NCBI GenBank assembly: GCA_002189035.1
Contig: NEEC01000016.1
Span: 62,001-126,000 of the forward strand
From: Utricularia gibba
Lineage: Eukaryota > Streptophyta > Magnoliopsida > Lamiales > Lentibulariaceae
Length of the DNA stretch: 64,000 nt
Reading direction: 5' to 3'
Part shown: one piece after another, positions 1 to 9,550 of the stretch
Position numbering within the stretch: position 1 is the first letter of the stretch
Layout of the letters: each line of letters begins with the position of its first letter
Made by a program: the position numbers and the translations under genes
Notes under the pieces: generated by a model
What the model was told of the DNA's origin: nothing
What the model saw: the letters and a program-made list of their open reading frames with translations, nothing else
The model's database searches: none

Positions 1-1101
1 ACCATTTTGTGACACCATTCAAGGCTAATATAGGCCATCCGTCGAGCTTCGAACTTTCCTCGGATGGGCGACTCCCAACACGAAAAACGACGTCTCAGAA
101 TGAGCTTCGAAACGGTATGCTGTGTGTCGCGTGACTCTAAACGGTTTGGACGATGTGGCGTCAATGGCGAAGGCTGCGCGAGGCCACCCCTTGGTGTAGG
201 AATTCCCAGGGCCCGAGCACACTCGGAGAAACGCATGAGAATGCCGCGAAATTCAAGATTTTGACATATATTAACGAATCACGCGTGTTTCGCAAGCCGA
301 GAATAATTTTCGCATAAAAACGAGCAAAGGAGTCGCGTGTCCCCAATGGCTAGACCATTTTGTGACACCATTGAAGGCTATATAGGCCATCCTTCGAGCT
401 TCGAACTTTCCTCGGATGGGCAACTCCCAACACGAAAAACGACCGTCTCAGAATGAGCTTCGAAACGGTATGCTGTGTGTCGCGTGACTCTAAACGGTTT
501 GGACGATGTGGCGTCAATGGCGAAGGCTGCGCGAGGCCACCCCTTAATGTAGGAATTCCCAGGGCCCGAGCACACTCGGAGAAACGCATGAGAATGCCGC
601 GAAATTCAAGATTTTGACATATATTAACGAATCACGCGTGTTTCGCAATCCGAGAATAATTTTCGCATAAAAACGAGCAAAGGAGTCGCAACGTCCCCAA
701 TGGCTAGACCATTTTGTGACACCATTCAAGGCTTATATAGGCCATCCTTCGAGCTTCGAACTTTCCTCGGATGGGCAAGCTCCCAACACGAAAAACGACC
801 GTCTCAGAATGAGCTTCGAAACGGTATGCTGTGTGTCGCGTGACTCTAAACGGTTTGGACGATGTGGCGTCAATGGCGAAGGCTGCGCGAGGCCACCCCT
901 TGGTGTAGGAAGTCCCAGGGCCCGAGCACACCGAGAAACGCATGAGAATGCCGCGAAATTCAAGATTTTGACATATATTAACGAATCACGCGTGTTTCGC
1001 AAGCCGAGAATTTTTTCGCATAAAAACGAGCAAAGGAGTCGCAACGTCCCCAATGGCTAGGCCATTTTGTGACACCATTGAAGGCTATATATAGGCCATC
1101 C

Positions 1102-1110
1102 ATAAAAACG
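1102..1110 (+). repeat. Short displaced copy of ATAAAAACG inside a monomer
   Basis: Between GGCCATCC and TCGAGCTTCG this unit contains ATAAAAACG, a word that normally lies near the end of the monomer (CGCATAAAAACGAG). The other monomers I compared have only one base (G or T) here. It looks like a short templated insertion or a consensus error. Confidence 0.7.
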
Positions 1111-1422
1111 TCGAGCTTCGAACTTTCCTCGGATGGGCGAACTCCCAACACGAAAACGACGTCTCGGACTTCGAAACGGTATGCTGTGTGTCGCGTGACT
1201 CTAAACGGTTTGGACGATGTGGCGTCAATGGCGAAGGCTGCGCGAGGCCACCCCTTAATGTAGGAATCCCATCGGAGAAACGCATGAGAATGCCGCGAAA
1301 TTCAAGATTTTGACATATATTAACGAATCACGCGTGTTTCGCAAGCCGAGAAAAATTTTCGCATAAAAACGAGCAAAGGAGTCGCAACGTCCCCAATGGC
1401 TAGACCATTTTGTGACACCATT

Positions 1423-1450
1423 GGCGTCAAGGCTGCGCGAGGCCACCCCT
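1423..1450 (+). repeat. Internal copied fragment in the 377-bp monomer
   Basis: After GTGACACCATT the unit jumps to sequence matching GGCGTC and then AAGGCTGCGCGAGGCCACCC, which normally lies about 150 bp further on. It then returns to AATATAGGGCC. The jump point has the word AAGGCT in both places (cattgAAGGCTaat and ggcgAAGGCTgcg), and the return point has TAAT.TAGG in both. The unit is about 24 bp longer than its neighbours as a result. The normal copy of this fragment is still present downstream, so this is a duplication and not a move. Confidence 0.8.
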
Positions 1451-3418
1451 AATATAGGGCCATCCGTCGAGCTTCGAACTTTCCTCGGATGGGCGAACTC
1501 CCAACGAAAAACGATCCGTCTCGAGAATGAGCTTCGAAACGGTATGCTGTGTGTCGCGTGACTCTAAACGGTTTGGACGATGTGGCGTCAATGGCGAAGG
1601 CTGCGCGAGGCCACCCCTTGGTGTAGGAATCCCAGGGGCCCGAGCACACCCGTAGAAACGCATGAGAATGCCGCGAAATTCAAGATTTTGACATATATTA
1701 ACGAATCACGCGTGTTTCGCAAGCCGAGAAAATTTTCGCATAAAAACGAGCAAAGGAGTCGCAACGTCCCCAATGGCTAGACCATTTTGTGACACCATTG
1801 AAGGCTAATATAAGGCCATCCTTCGAGCTTCGAACTTTCCTCGGATGGGCTAGAACTCCCAACACGAAAAACGACCGTCTCGAATGAGCTTCGAAACGGT
1901 ATGCTGTGTGTCGCGTGACTCTAAACGGTTTGGACGATGTGGCGTCAATGGCGAAGGCTGCGCGAGGCCACCCCTTGGTGTAGGAAGTTCCCAGGGCCCG
2001 AGCACACCGTAGAAACGCATGAGAATGCCGCGAAATTCAAGATTTTGACATATATTAACGAATCACGCGTGTTTCGCAAGCCGAGAATAATTTTCGCATA
2101 AAAACGAGCAAAGAGTCCCAACGTCCCCAATGGCTAGGCCATTTTGTGACACCATTCAAGGCTTATATAGGGCCATCCGTCGAGCTTCGAACTTTCCTCG
2201 GATGGGCGAACTCCCAACACGAAAAACGATCGTCTCAGAATGAGCTTCGAAACGGTATGCTGTGTGTCGCGTGACTCTAAACGGTTTGGACGATGTGGCG
2301 TCAATGGCGAAGGCTGCGCGAGGCCACCCCTTAATGTAGGAATCCCAGGGCCCGAGCACACCCGGAGAAACGCATGAGAATGCCGCGAAATTCAAGATTT
2401 TGACATATATTAACGAATCACGCGTGTTTCGCAAGCCGAGAAAAATTTTCGCATAAAAACGAGCAAAGGAGTCGCAACGTCCCCAATGGCTAGACCATTT
2501 TGTGACACCATTCAAGGCTAATATAGGCCATCCTTCGAGCTTCGAACTTTCCTCGGATGGGCGAACTCCCAACACGAAAAACGACTCTCGAATGAGCTTC
2601 GAAACGGTATGCTGTGTGTCGCGTGACTCTAAACGGTTTGGACGATGTGGCAATGGCGAAGGCTGCGCGAGGCCACCCCTTGGTGTATCCCAGGGCTGAG
2701 AATGCCGCGAAATTCAAGATTTTGACATATATTAACGAATCACGCGTGTTTCGCAAGCTCGCATAAAAACGAGCACGGTCCCCAATGGCTAGACCATTTT
2801 GTGACGGCTATATAGGCGTCGAGCTTCGAACTTTCCTCGGATGGGCGAAGAAAAACGACTCTCAGAATGAGCTTCGAAACGGTATGCTGTGTGTCGCGTG
2901 ACTCTAAACGGTTTGGACGATGTGGCGTCAATGGCGAAGGCTGCGCGAGGCCACCCTTGGTAGGAATTAGAAACGCATGAGAATGCCGCGAAATTCAAGA
3001 TTTTGACATATATTAACGAATCACGCGTGTTTCGCAGCCGAGACGCATAAAAACGAGCAAAGAGTCCAACGTCCCCAATGGCTAGGCCATTTTGTGACAC
3101 CATTCAAGGCTTATATAGGGCCATCCGTCGAGCTTCGAACTTTCCTCGGATGGGCGAACTCCCAACACGAAAAACGATCGTCTCAGAATGAGCTTCGAAA
3201 CGGTATGCTGTGTGTCGCGTGACTCTAAACGGTTTGGACGATGTGGCGTCAATGGCGAAGGCTGCGCGAGGCCACCCCTTGGTGTAGGAATCAGCGCGCA
3301 TGAGAATGCCGCGAAATTCAAGATTTTGACATATATTAACGAATCACGCGTGTTTCGCAAGCCGAGAATAATTTTCGCATAAAAACGAGCAAAGGAGTCG
3401 CATGTCCCCAATGGCTAG

Positions 3419-3760
3419 TTTTGTGACACCATTTCCTAGAAATTCCCAACACGAAAAACGATCGTCGAGCATGACCTCGGCGAAACGGTATCCGTCAAGC
3501 TTACGAACGTGATCGGATGAGGCTTCGAACGTCGGATGGGCGAAAAACGACCGTCTCAATGAGCTTCGAAACGGTATGACTCTAAACGGTTTGGACTTCG
3601 AATGTAGGAATTGTGTGTCGCGCGAGCTCGCACGAGTCCTTGGAGAATTCAAGGATATCCCAATGCGAAGAAATGCGAATTGACGAAAATGTAACGCCCA
3701 GGGCGAAATTTTCGATTTTGACATATATTAACGAATCACGCGTGTTTCGCAGCGCATGAG
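3419..3760 (+). repeat. Scrambled monomer mosaic
   Basis: Words of the unit occur in the wrong order and truncated: CCCAACACGAAAAACGATCG is followed at once by TCGAGC-like and GATCGGATGAGG sequence, GGATGGGCG runs straight into AAAAACGACCG, and ATGTAGGAATT runs into GTGTGTCGCG. Order is restored at about 3715 with ATTTTGACATATATTAACG, part of invariant block B. No open frame or known element explains the passage. Confidence 0.75.
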
Positions 3761-5164
3761 AATCGCAACGAATATTCAAGCGGGCCATCCGTCGAGCTTC
3801 GAACTTTCCTCGGATGGGCGAACTTAGAATGAGCTTCGAAACGGTATGCACTCTAAACGGTTTGGACGATGTGGCGTCAATGGCGAAGGCTGCGCGAGGC
3901 CACCCCTTTTGGAATGGGCCCGAGCACACAGAAACGCATGAGAATGCCGCGAAATTCAAGATTTTGACATATATTAACGAATCACGCGTGTTTCGCATCG
4001 CATAAAAACGTCCCAACGTCCCCAATGGCTAGGCCATTTTGTGACACCATTCAAGGCTTAACCATCCGTCGAGCTTCGAACTTTCCTCGGATGGGCGAAC
4101 TCCAACACGAAAAACGATCGTCTCAGAATGAGCTTCGAAACGGTATGCTGTGTGTCGCGTGACTCTAAACGGTTTGGACGATGTGGCGTCAATGGCGAAG
4201 GCTGCGCGAGGCCACCCCTCCCAGGGCCCGAGCACACGTAGAAACGCATGAGAATGCCGCGAAATTCAAGATTTTGACATATATTAACGAATCACGCGTG
4301 TTTCGCAAGCTTTTCGCATAAAAACGAGTTTCCCCAATGGCTAGACCATTTTGTGACACCATGTGGGCGAGCTTCGAACTTTCCTCGGATGGGCGAAAAA
4401 CGGTCTGCTTCGAAACGGTATGCTGTGTGTCGCGTGACTCTAAACGGTTTGGACGATGTGGCGTCAATGGCGAAGGCTGCGCGAGGCCAAGGAATCCCAG
4501 GGCCCGAGCATCCGCGAAATTCAAGATTTTGACATATATTAACGAATCACGCGTGTTTCGCAGCCGACGCATAAAAACGAGCAAAGGAGTCGCAACGTCC
4601 CCAATGGCTAGGCCATTTTGTGACACCATTCAAGGCTTATATAGGCCATCCGTCGAGCTTCGAACTTTCCTCGGATGGGCGAACTCCCAACACGAAAAAC
4701 GATCGTCTCAGAATGAGCTTCGAAACGGTATGCTGTGTGTCGCGTGACTCTAAACGGTTTGGACGATGTGGCGTCAATGGCGAAGGCTGCGCGAGGCCAC
4801 CCCTTAATGTAGGAATCCCAGGGCCCGAGCACACTAGAAACGCATGAGAATGCCGCGAAATTCAAGATTTTGACATATATTAACGAATCACGCGTGTTTC
4901 GCAATCCGAGAATAATTTTCGCATAAAAACGAGCAAAGGAGTCGCAACGTCCCCAATGGCTAGGCCATTTTGTGACACCATTCAAGGCTTATATAGGGCC
5001 ATCCGTCGAGCTTCGAACTTTCCTCGGATGGGCGAACACGAAAAACGATCGTCTCAGAATGAGCTTCGAAACGGTATGCTGTGTGTCGCGTGACTCTAAA
5101 CGGTTTGGACGATGTGGCGTCAGGCGAAGGCTGCGCGAGGCCACCCCTTTGTAGGAATCCCAGG

Positions 5165-5280
5165 GCCGAGCACACTTCGAAACGGTATATATCTGTGTCC
5201 GTCGCGTCGCACTGGCTAACTTTCGGTTGGGATGAACTGGAAACAACGAAAAACGACCGCTTCGAAACGGCTGCGCGTGA
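5165..5280 (+). repeat. Scrambled segment with partly unrecognised sequence
   Basis: Following CCGAGCACAC the sequence runs TTCGAAACGGTATATAT and then about 60 bases (5190-5250) in which only loose monomer resemblance is visible, including CGGTTGGGATGAACTGG. It re-enters the unit at ACGAAAAACGACCG and then jumps from CTTCGAAACGG to CTGCGCGTGACTC. The last two steps skip known parts of the monomer. Confidence 0.6.
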
Positions 5281-5444
5281 CTCTAAACGGTTTGGACGAT
5301 GTGGCGTCAATGGCGAAGGCTGCGCGAGGCCACCCCTTAATGTAGGAATTCCCAGGCCCGAGCACACGGAGAAACGCATGAGAATGCCGCGAAATTCAAG
5401 ATTTTGACATATATTAACGAATCACGCGTGTTTCGCAGAGAACG

Positions 5445-5525
5445 CATAAACGAGCAATCGCCGGCGAAATTGTGGCGTGAACATAAGATTAACGAATCAC
5501 GCGTGTAATGGCGCAGGAGCCCAGG
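5445..5525 (+). repeat. Scrambled segment repeating part of invariant block B
   Basis: After a normal end of block B (5429-5438) the words CGAATCACGCGTGT appear a second time near 5492-5506, preceded by AAGATTAACG. The intervening CGCCGGCGAAATTGTGGCGTG is a patchwork. The passage ends by joining CCCAGGGCCCGAGCACACTC, the normal linker 2. Confidence 0.65.
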
Positions 5526-6304
5526 GCCCGAGCACACTCGGAGAAACGCATGAGAATGCCGCGAAATTCAAGATTTTGACATATATTAACGAATCACGTG
5601 TTTCGCAAGCCGAGAAGCCGAGCAAAGAGTCGCAACGTCCCCAATGGCTAGGCCATTTTGTGACACCATTCAAGGCTTATATAGGGCCATCCGTCGAGCT
5701 TCGAACTTTCCTCGGATGGGCGAACTCCCAACACGAAAAACGATCGTCTCAGAATGAGCTTCGAAACGGTATGCTGTGTGTCGCGTGACTCTAAACGGTT
5801 TGGACGATGTGGCGTCAATGGCGAAGGCTGCGCGAGGCCACCCCTTTGTAGGACCCAGGGCCCGATGAGAATGCCGCGAAATTCAAGATTTTGACATATA
5901 TTAACGAATCACGCGTGTTTCGCAAGCCGCGCATAAAAACGAGCTCGCAACGTCCCCAATGGCTAGGCCATTTTGTGACACCATTCAAGGCTTATATAGG
6001 GCCATCCGTCGAGCTTCGAACTTTCCTCGGATGGGCGAACTCCCAACACGAAAAACGACGTCTCAGAATGAGCTTCGAAACGGTATGCTGTGTGTCGCGT
6101 GACTCTAAACGGTTTGGACGATGTGGCGTCAATGGCGAAGGCTGCGCGAGGCCACCCCTTAATGTAGGAATTCCCAGGGCCCGAGCACACTCGGAGAAAC
6201 GCATGAGAATGCCGCGAAATTCAAGATTTTGACATATATTAACGAATCACGCGTGTTTCGCAATCCGAGGCATAAAAACGAGCAAAGAGTCCAACGTCCC
6301 CAAT

Positions 6305-6370
6305 GGCTAGGCGTGAGGTTATGGCGTCGAAACTGGCGAAGCGACGTGCGAAACGGCTGTGTGACTCTAA
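6305..6370 (+). repeat. Scrambled segment after a unit start
   Basis: The unit beginning at 6298 departs from the monomer after GGCTAG and reads GCGTGAGGTTATGGCGTCG, CTGGCGAAGCGACGTGCG and so on, before resuming at GTGACTCTAAACGG. About 170 bp of the usual unit is missing, including the TATATA word and the stem-loop. Confidence 0.65.
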
Positions 6371-6466
6371 ACGGTTTGGACGATGTGGCGTCAATGGCGA
6401 AGGCTGCGCGAGGCCACCCCTTAATGTAGGAATTCCCAGGGCCCGAGCACACTCGGAGAAACGCAT

Positions 6467-6525
6467 GAGAATGCCGCGAAATTCAAGATTTTGACCGAGA
6501 ATGCCGCGAAATTCAAGATTTTGAC
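6467..6525 (+). repeat. 29-bp direct duplication within invariant block B
   Basis: GAGAATGCCGCGAAATTCAA plus the next nine bases occurs at 6467-6495 and again at 6497-6525, separated by one base. The second copy continues normally into ACATATATTAACG. It is a simple local tandem duplication or an alignment error. Confidence 0.85.
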
Positions 6526-6554
6526 ATATATTAACGAATCACGCGTGTTTCGCA

Positions 6555-6765
6555 AGCCGAGAACGCGAGCAATCGCAACGTCTGTGTGTCGCGTGACTCT
6601 AATGGCTAGGCCATTTTGTGACACCATTGCCGCGAAATTCAAGGCATATATAACGAATCACGGGCCAAACGTCTGGCTAGGCGTGACACCATTTTATATA
6701 GGGCCATCCGGAGCTGAACTTTCCTCGGCGAAACACGAAAAACGAGTCTCATGAGCTTCGAAACG
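6555..6765 (+). repeat. Mosaic joined at short shared words
   Basis: GTGACTCTAA joins directly to TGGCTAGGCC. ACACCATT joins to GCCGCGAAATTCAAGGC, combining the two places in the unit that contain ATTCAAG. GGCATATATAACGAATCACG mixes the TATATA region with block B. Then CTGGCTAGGCGTGACACCATT repeats the beginning of a unit once more. The unit resumes normally at about 6755. Confidence 0.75.
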
Positions 6766-7189
6766 GTATGCTGTGTGTCGCGTGACTCTAAACGGTTTGG
6801 ACGATGTGGCGTCAATGGCGAAGGCTGCGCGAGGCCACCCCTTAATGTAGGAATTCCCAGGGCCCGAGCACACAGAAACGCATGAGAATGCCGCGAAATT
6901 CAAGATTTTGACATATATTAACGAATCACGCGTGTTTCGCAAGCCGAGAATTTTCGCATAAAAACGAGCAAAGGAGTCGTCCCCAATGGCTAGGCCATTT
7001 TGTGACACCATTCAAGGCTTATATAGGGCCATCCGTCGAGCTTCGAACTTTCCTCGGATGGGCGAACTCCCAACACGAAAAACGATCGTCTCAGAATGAG
7101 CTTCGAAACGGTATGCTGTGTGTCGCGTGACTCTAAACGGTTTGGACGATGTGGCGTCAATGGCGAAGGCTGCGCGAGGCCACCCCTTA

Positions 7190-7645
7190 ATGGGAATGTA
7201 GGAAGAATGCCGCGAAATCCCGGGCCAAGAGCACACAAACGAGTTCGCGAAATGAGAATCTGCTTTTCGCATAAAAACGAGCAATCCCCAATGGCTAGTC
7301 CCATTCAAGGCTTATATAGGGCCATCCGTCGAGCTTCGAACCCTCGGATTCCCAACACGAAAAACGATCGTCTCAGACAAACGGTATGCTGTGTGTCGCG
7401 TGACTCTAAACGGTTTGGACGATGGCGTATGCGCGAGGCCACCCCTAATGTAGGAATTCCCACCGTTATATTAACGAATCACGCGTGTTTCGCAATCCGC
7501 TGTCTTCCCAACACGAAAAACGACGCTTCGAAACGGTATGCTGTGTGTCGCGTGACTCTAAACGGTTTGGACGATGTGGCGTCAATGAAGGCTGCGCGAG
7601 GCCACCCCTTGGTGTAGGAAGTCCCATTTTAACAGAGAAAGAGCA
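7190..7645 (+). repeat. Shortened and scrambled pair of monomers
   Basis: From 7190 the linker 2 region is broken up (TTAATGGGAATGTAGG, then AGAATGCCGCGAAATCCCGG), and block B is missing from the first unit. The unit starting at 7286 has lost CCATTTTGTGACA and parts of both invariant blocks, reads twice through ACGGTATGCTGTGTGTCGCG (near 7382 and 7535), and ends in an atypical GTCCCATTTTAACAGAG before the next start at 7658. Confidence 0.7.
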
Positions 7646-8589
7646 AACGAGCAACGTCCCCAATGGCTAGGCCATTTTGTGACACCATTCAAGGCTTATA
7701 TAGGGCCATCCGTCGAGCTTCGAACTTTCCTCGGATGGGCGAACTCCCAACACGAAAAACGATCGTCTCAGAATGAGCTTCGAAACGGTATGCTGTGTGT
7801 CGCGTGACTCTAAACGGTTTGGACGATGTGGCGTCAATGGCGAAGGCTGCGCGAGGCCACCCCTTAATGTAGGAATTCCCAGGGCCCGAGCACACCGGAG
7901 AAACGCATGAGAATGCCGCGAAATTCAAGATTTTGACATATATTAACGAATCACGCGTGTTTCGCAATCCGAGAATAATTTTCGCATAAAAACGAGCAAA
8001 GGAGTCGCATGTCCCCAATGGCTAGGCCATTTTGTGACACCATTCAAGGCTTATATAGGCCATCCGTCGAGCTTCGAACTTTCCTCGGATGGGCGAACTC
8101 CCAACACGAAAAACGATCGTCTCAGAATGAGCTTCGAAACGGTATGCTGTGTGTCGCGTGACTCTAAACGGTTTGGACGATGTGGCGTCAATGGCGAAGG
8201 CTGCGCGAGGCCACCCCTTGTGTAGGAAGTCCCAGGGCCCGAGCATAGAAACGCATGAGAATGCCGCGAAATTCAAGATTTTGACATATATTAACGAATC
8301 ACGCGTGTTTCGCAAGGTTTGGACCGAGAATAATTTTCGCATAAAAACGAGCAAAGGAGTCGCAACGTCCCCAATGGCTAGACCATTTTGTGACACCATT
8401 CAAGGCTTATATAGGGCCATCCTCGGATCGAGCTTCGAACTTTCCTCGGATGGGCGAACTTCCCAACACGAAAAACGATCGTCTCAGAATGAGCTTCGAA
8501 ACGGTATGCTGTGTGTCGCGTGACTCTAAACGGTTTGGACGATGTGGCGTCAATGGCGAAGGCTGCGCGAGGCCACCCCTTGGTGTAGG

Positions 8590-8725
8590 AAGTCCCATGA
8601 GAAACAAGCATGAGAATGCATGTGGGGCAAATTCCGGCAAAAAACGATCACTTCGAAACGGTATGCTGTGTGTCGCGTGACTCTAAACGGACCCCGAAAA
8701 CACCCGAGCTGAGAATGCCGCGAAA
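8590..8725 (+). repeat. Rearranged 439-bp monomer interval
   Basis: Linker 2 of the unit starting at 8369 is followed by CATGAGAATGCATGTGGGGC and AAATTCCGGC. A second copy of the block A start (CTTCGAAACGGTATGCTG, near 8652) then reads to CTAAACGG and stops. After ACCCCGAAAACACCCGAGC it joins GAGAATGCCGCG of block B. The interval to the next start at 8808 is therefore 439 bp. Confidence 0.7.
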
Positions 8726-9469
8726 TTCAAGATTTTGACATATATTAACGAATCACGCGTGTTTCGCAATCCGAGATCGCATAAAACGAGCAAACGAGTC
8801 CCAACGTCCCCAATGGCTAGGCCATTTTGTGACACCATTCAAGGCTTATATAGGCCATCCGTCGAGCTTCGAACTTTCCTCGCGAACTCCCAACACGAAA
8901 AACGATCGTCTCAGAATGAGCTTCGAAACGGTATGCTGTGTGTCGCGTGACTCTAAACGGTTTGGACGATGTGGCGTCAATGGCGAAGGCTGCGCGAGGC
9001 CACCCCTTGGTGTAGGAATTCCCAGGGCCCGAGCACACTCGGAGAAACGCATGAGAATGCCGCGAAATTCAAGATTTTGACATATATTAACGAATCACGC
9101 GTGTTTCGCAAGCCGAGAATTAATTTTCGCATAAAACGAGCAAAAGTTCCCCAATGGCTAGTTTTGTGACACCATTCAAGGCTTATATAGGCCATCCGTC
9201 GAGCTTCGAACTTTCCTCGGATGGGCGAACCCCAAAAAACGATCGTCTCCTTCGAAACGGTATGCTGTGTGTCGCGTGACTCTAAACGGTTTGGACGATG
9301 TGGCGTCAATGGCGAAGGCTGCGCGAGGCCACCCCTTGGTGTAGGAATTCCCAGGGCCCGAGCACACTTGAGAATGCCGCGAAATTCAAGATTTTGACAT
9401 ATATTAACGAATCACGCGTGTTTCGCAAGCCGAGAATAATTTTCGCATAAAAACGAGCAAAGGAGTCGC

Positions 9470-9550
9470 GAAATGGCTAGGGACCACTGTCCGACACTTT
9501 CCTCGGATTTCTCCGAATACACTCCGCGATCGTCTGGCGAACTTTAATGT
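9470..9550 (+). repeat. Collapsed monomer: start and end with a rearranged middle
   Basis: After GAGTCGCGAAATGGCTAG the sequence GGACCACTGTCCGACAC leads to CTTTCCTCGGATT, then TCTCCGAATACACTCCGCG and CGATCGTC. It then jumps to CTTTAATGTAGGAATTCCC, skipping all of block A. The next unit (9695) is also short, joining GGCTAG to TATGGCTTGTTCGAAACGG at about 9705-9735. Confidence 0.65.

Larger units (their letters stand above)
1..2690 (+). repeat. Left regular block of the satellite array
   Basis: One partial unit (1-340) is followed by units starting at 341, 695, 1048, 1391, 1768, 2125 and 2481. Spacings are 354, 353, 343, 377, 357 and 356 bp. The 377-bp unit (1391-1767) carries an internal copied fragment, and the unit starting 1048 carries a 9-bp insert. 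The last unit becomes truncated from about 2690, where the decayed block begins. Apart from these, the copies look like those of the main array, so the decayed block is internal and not simply the edge of the array. Confidence 0.9.
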
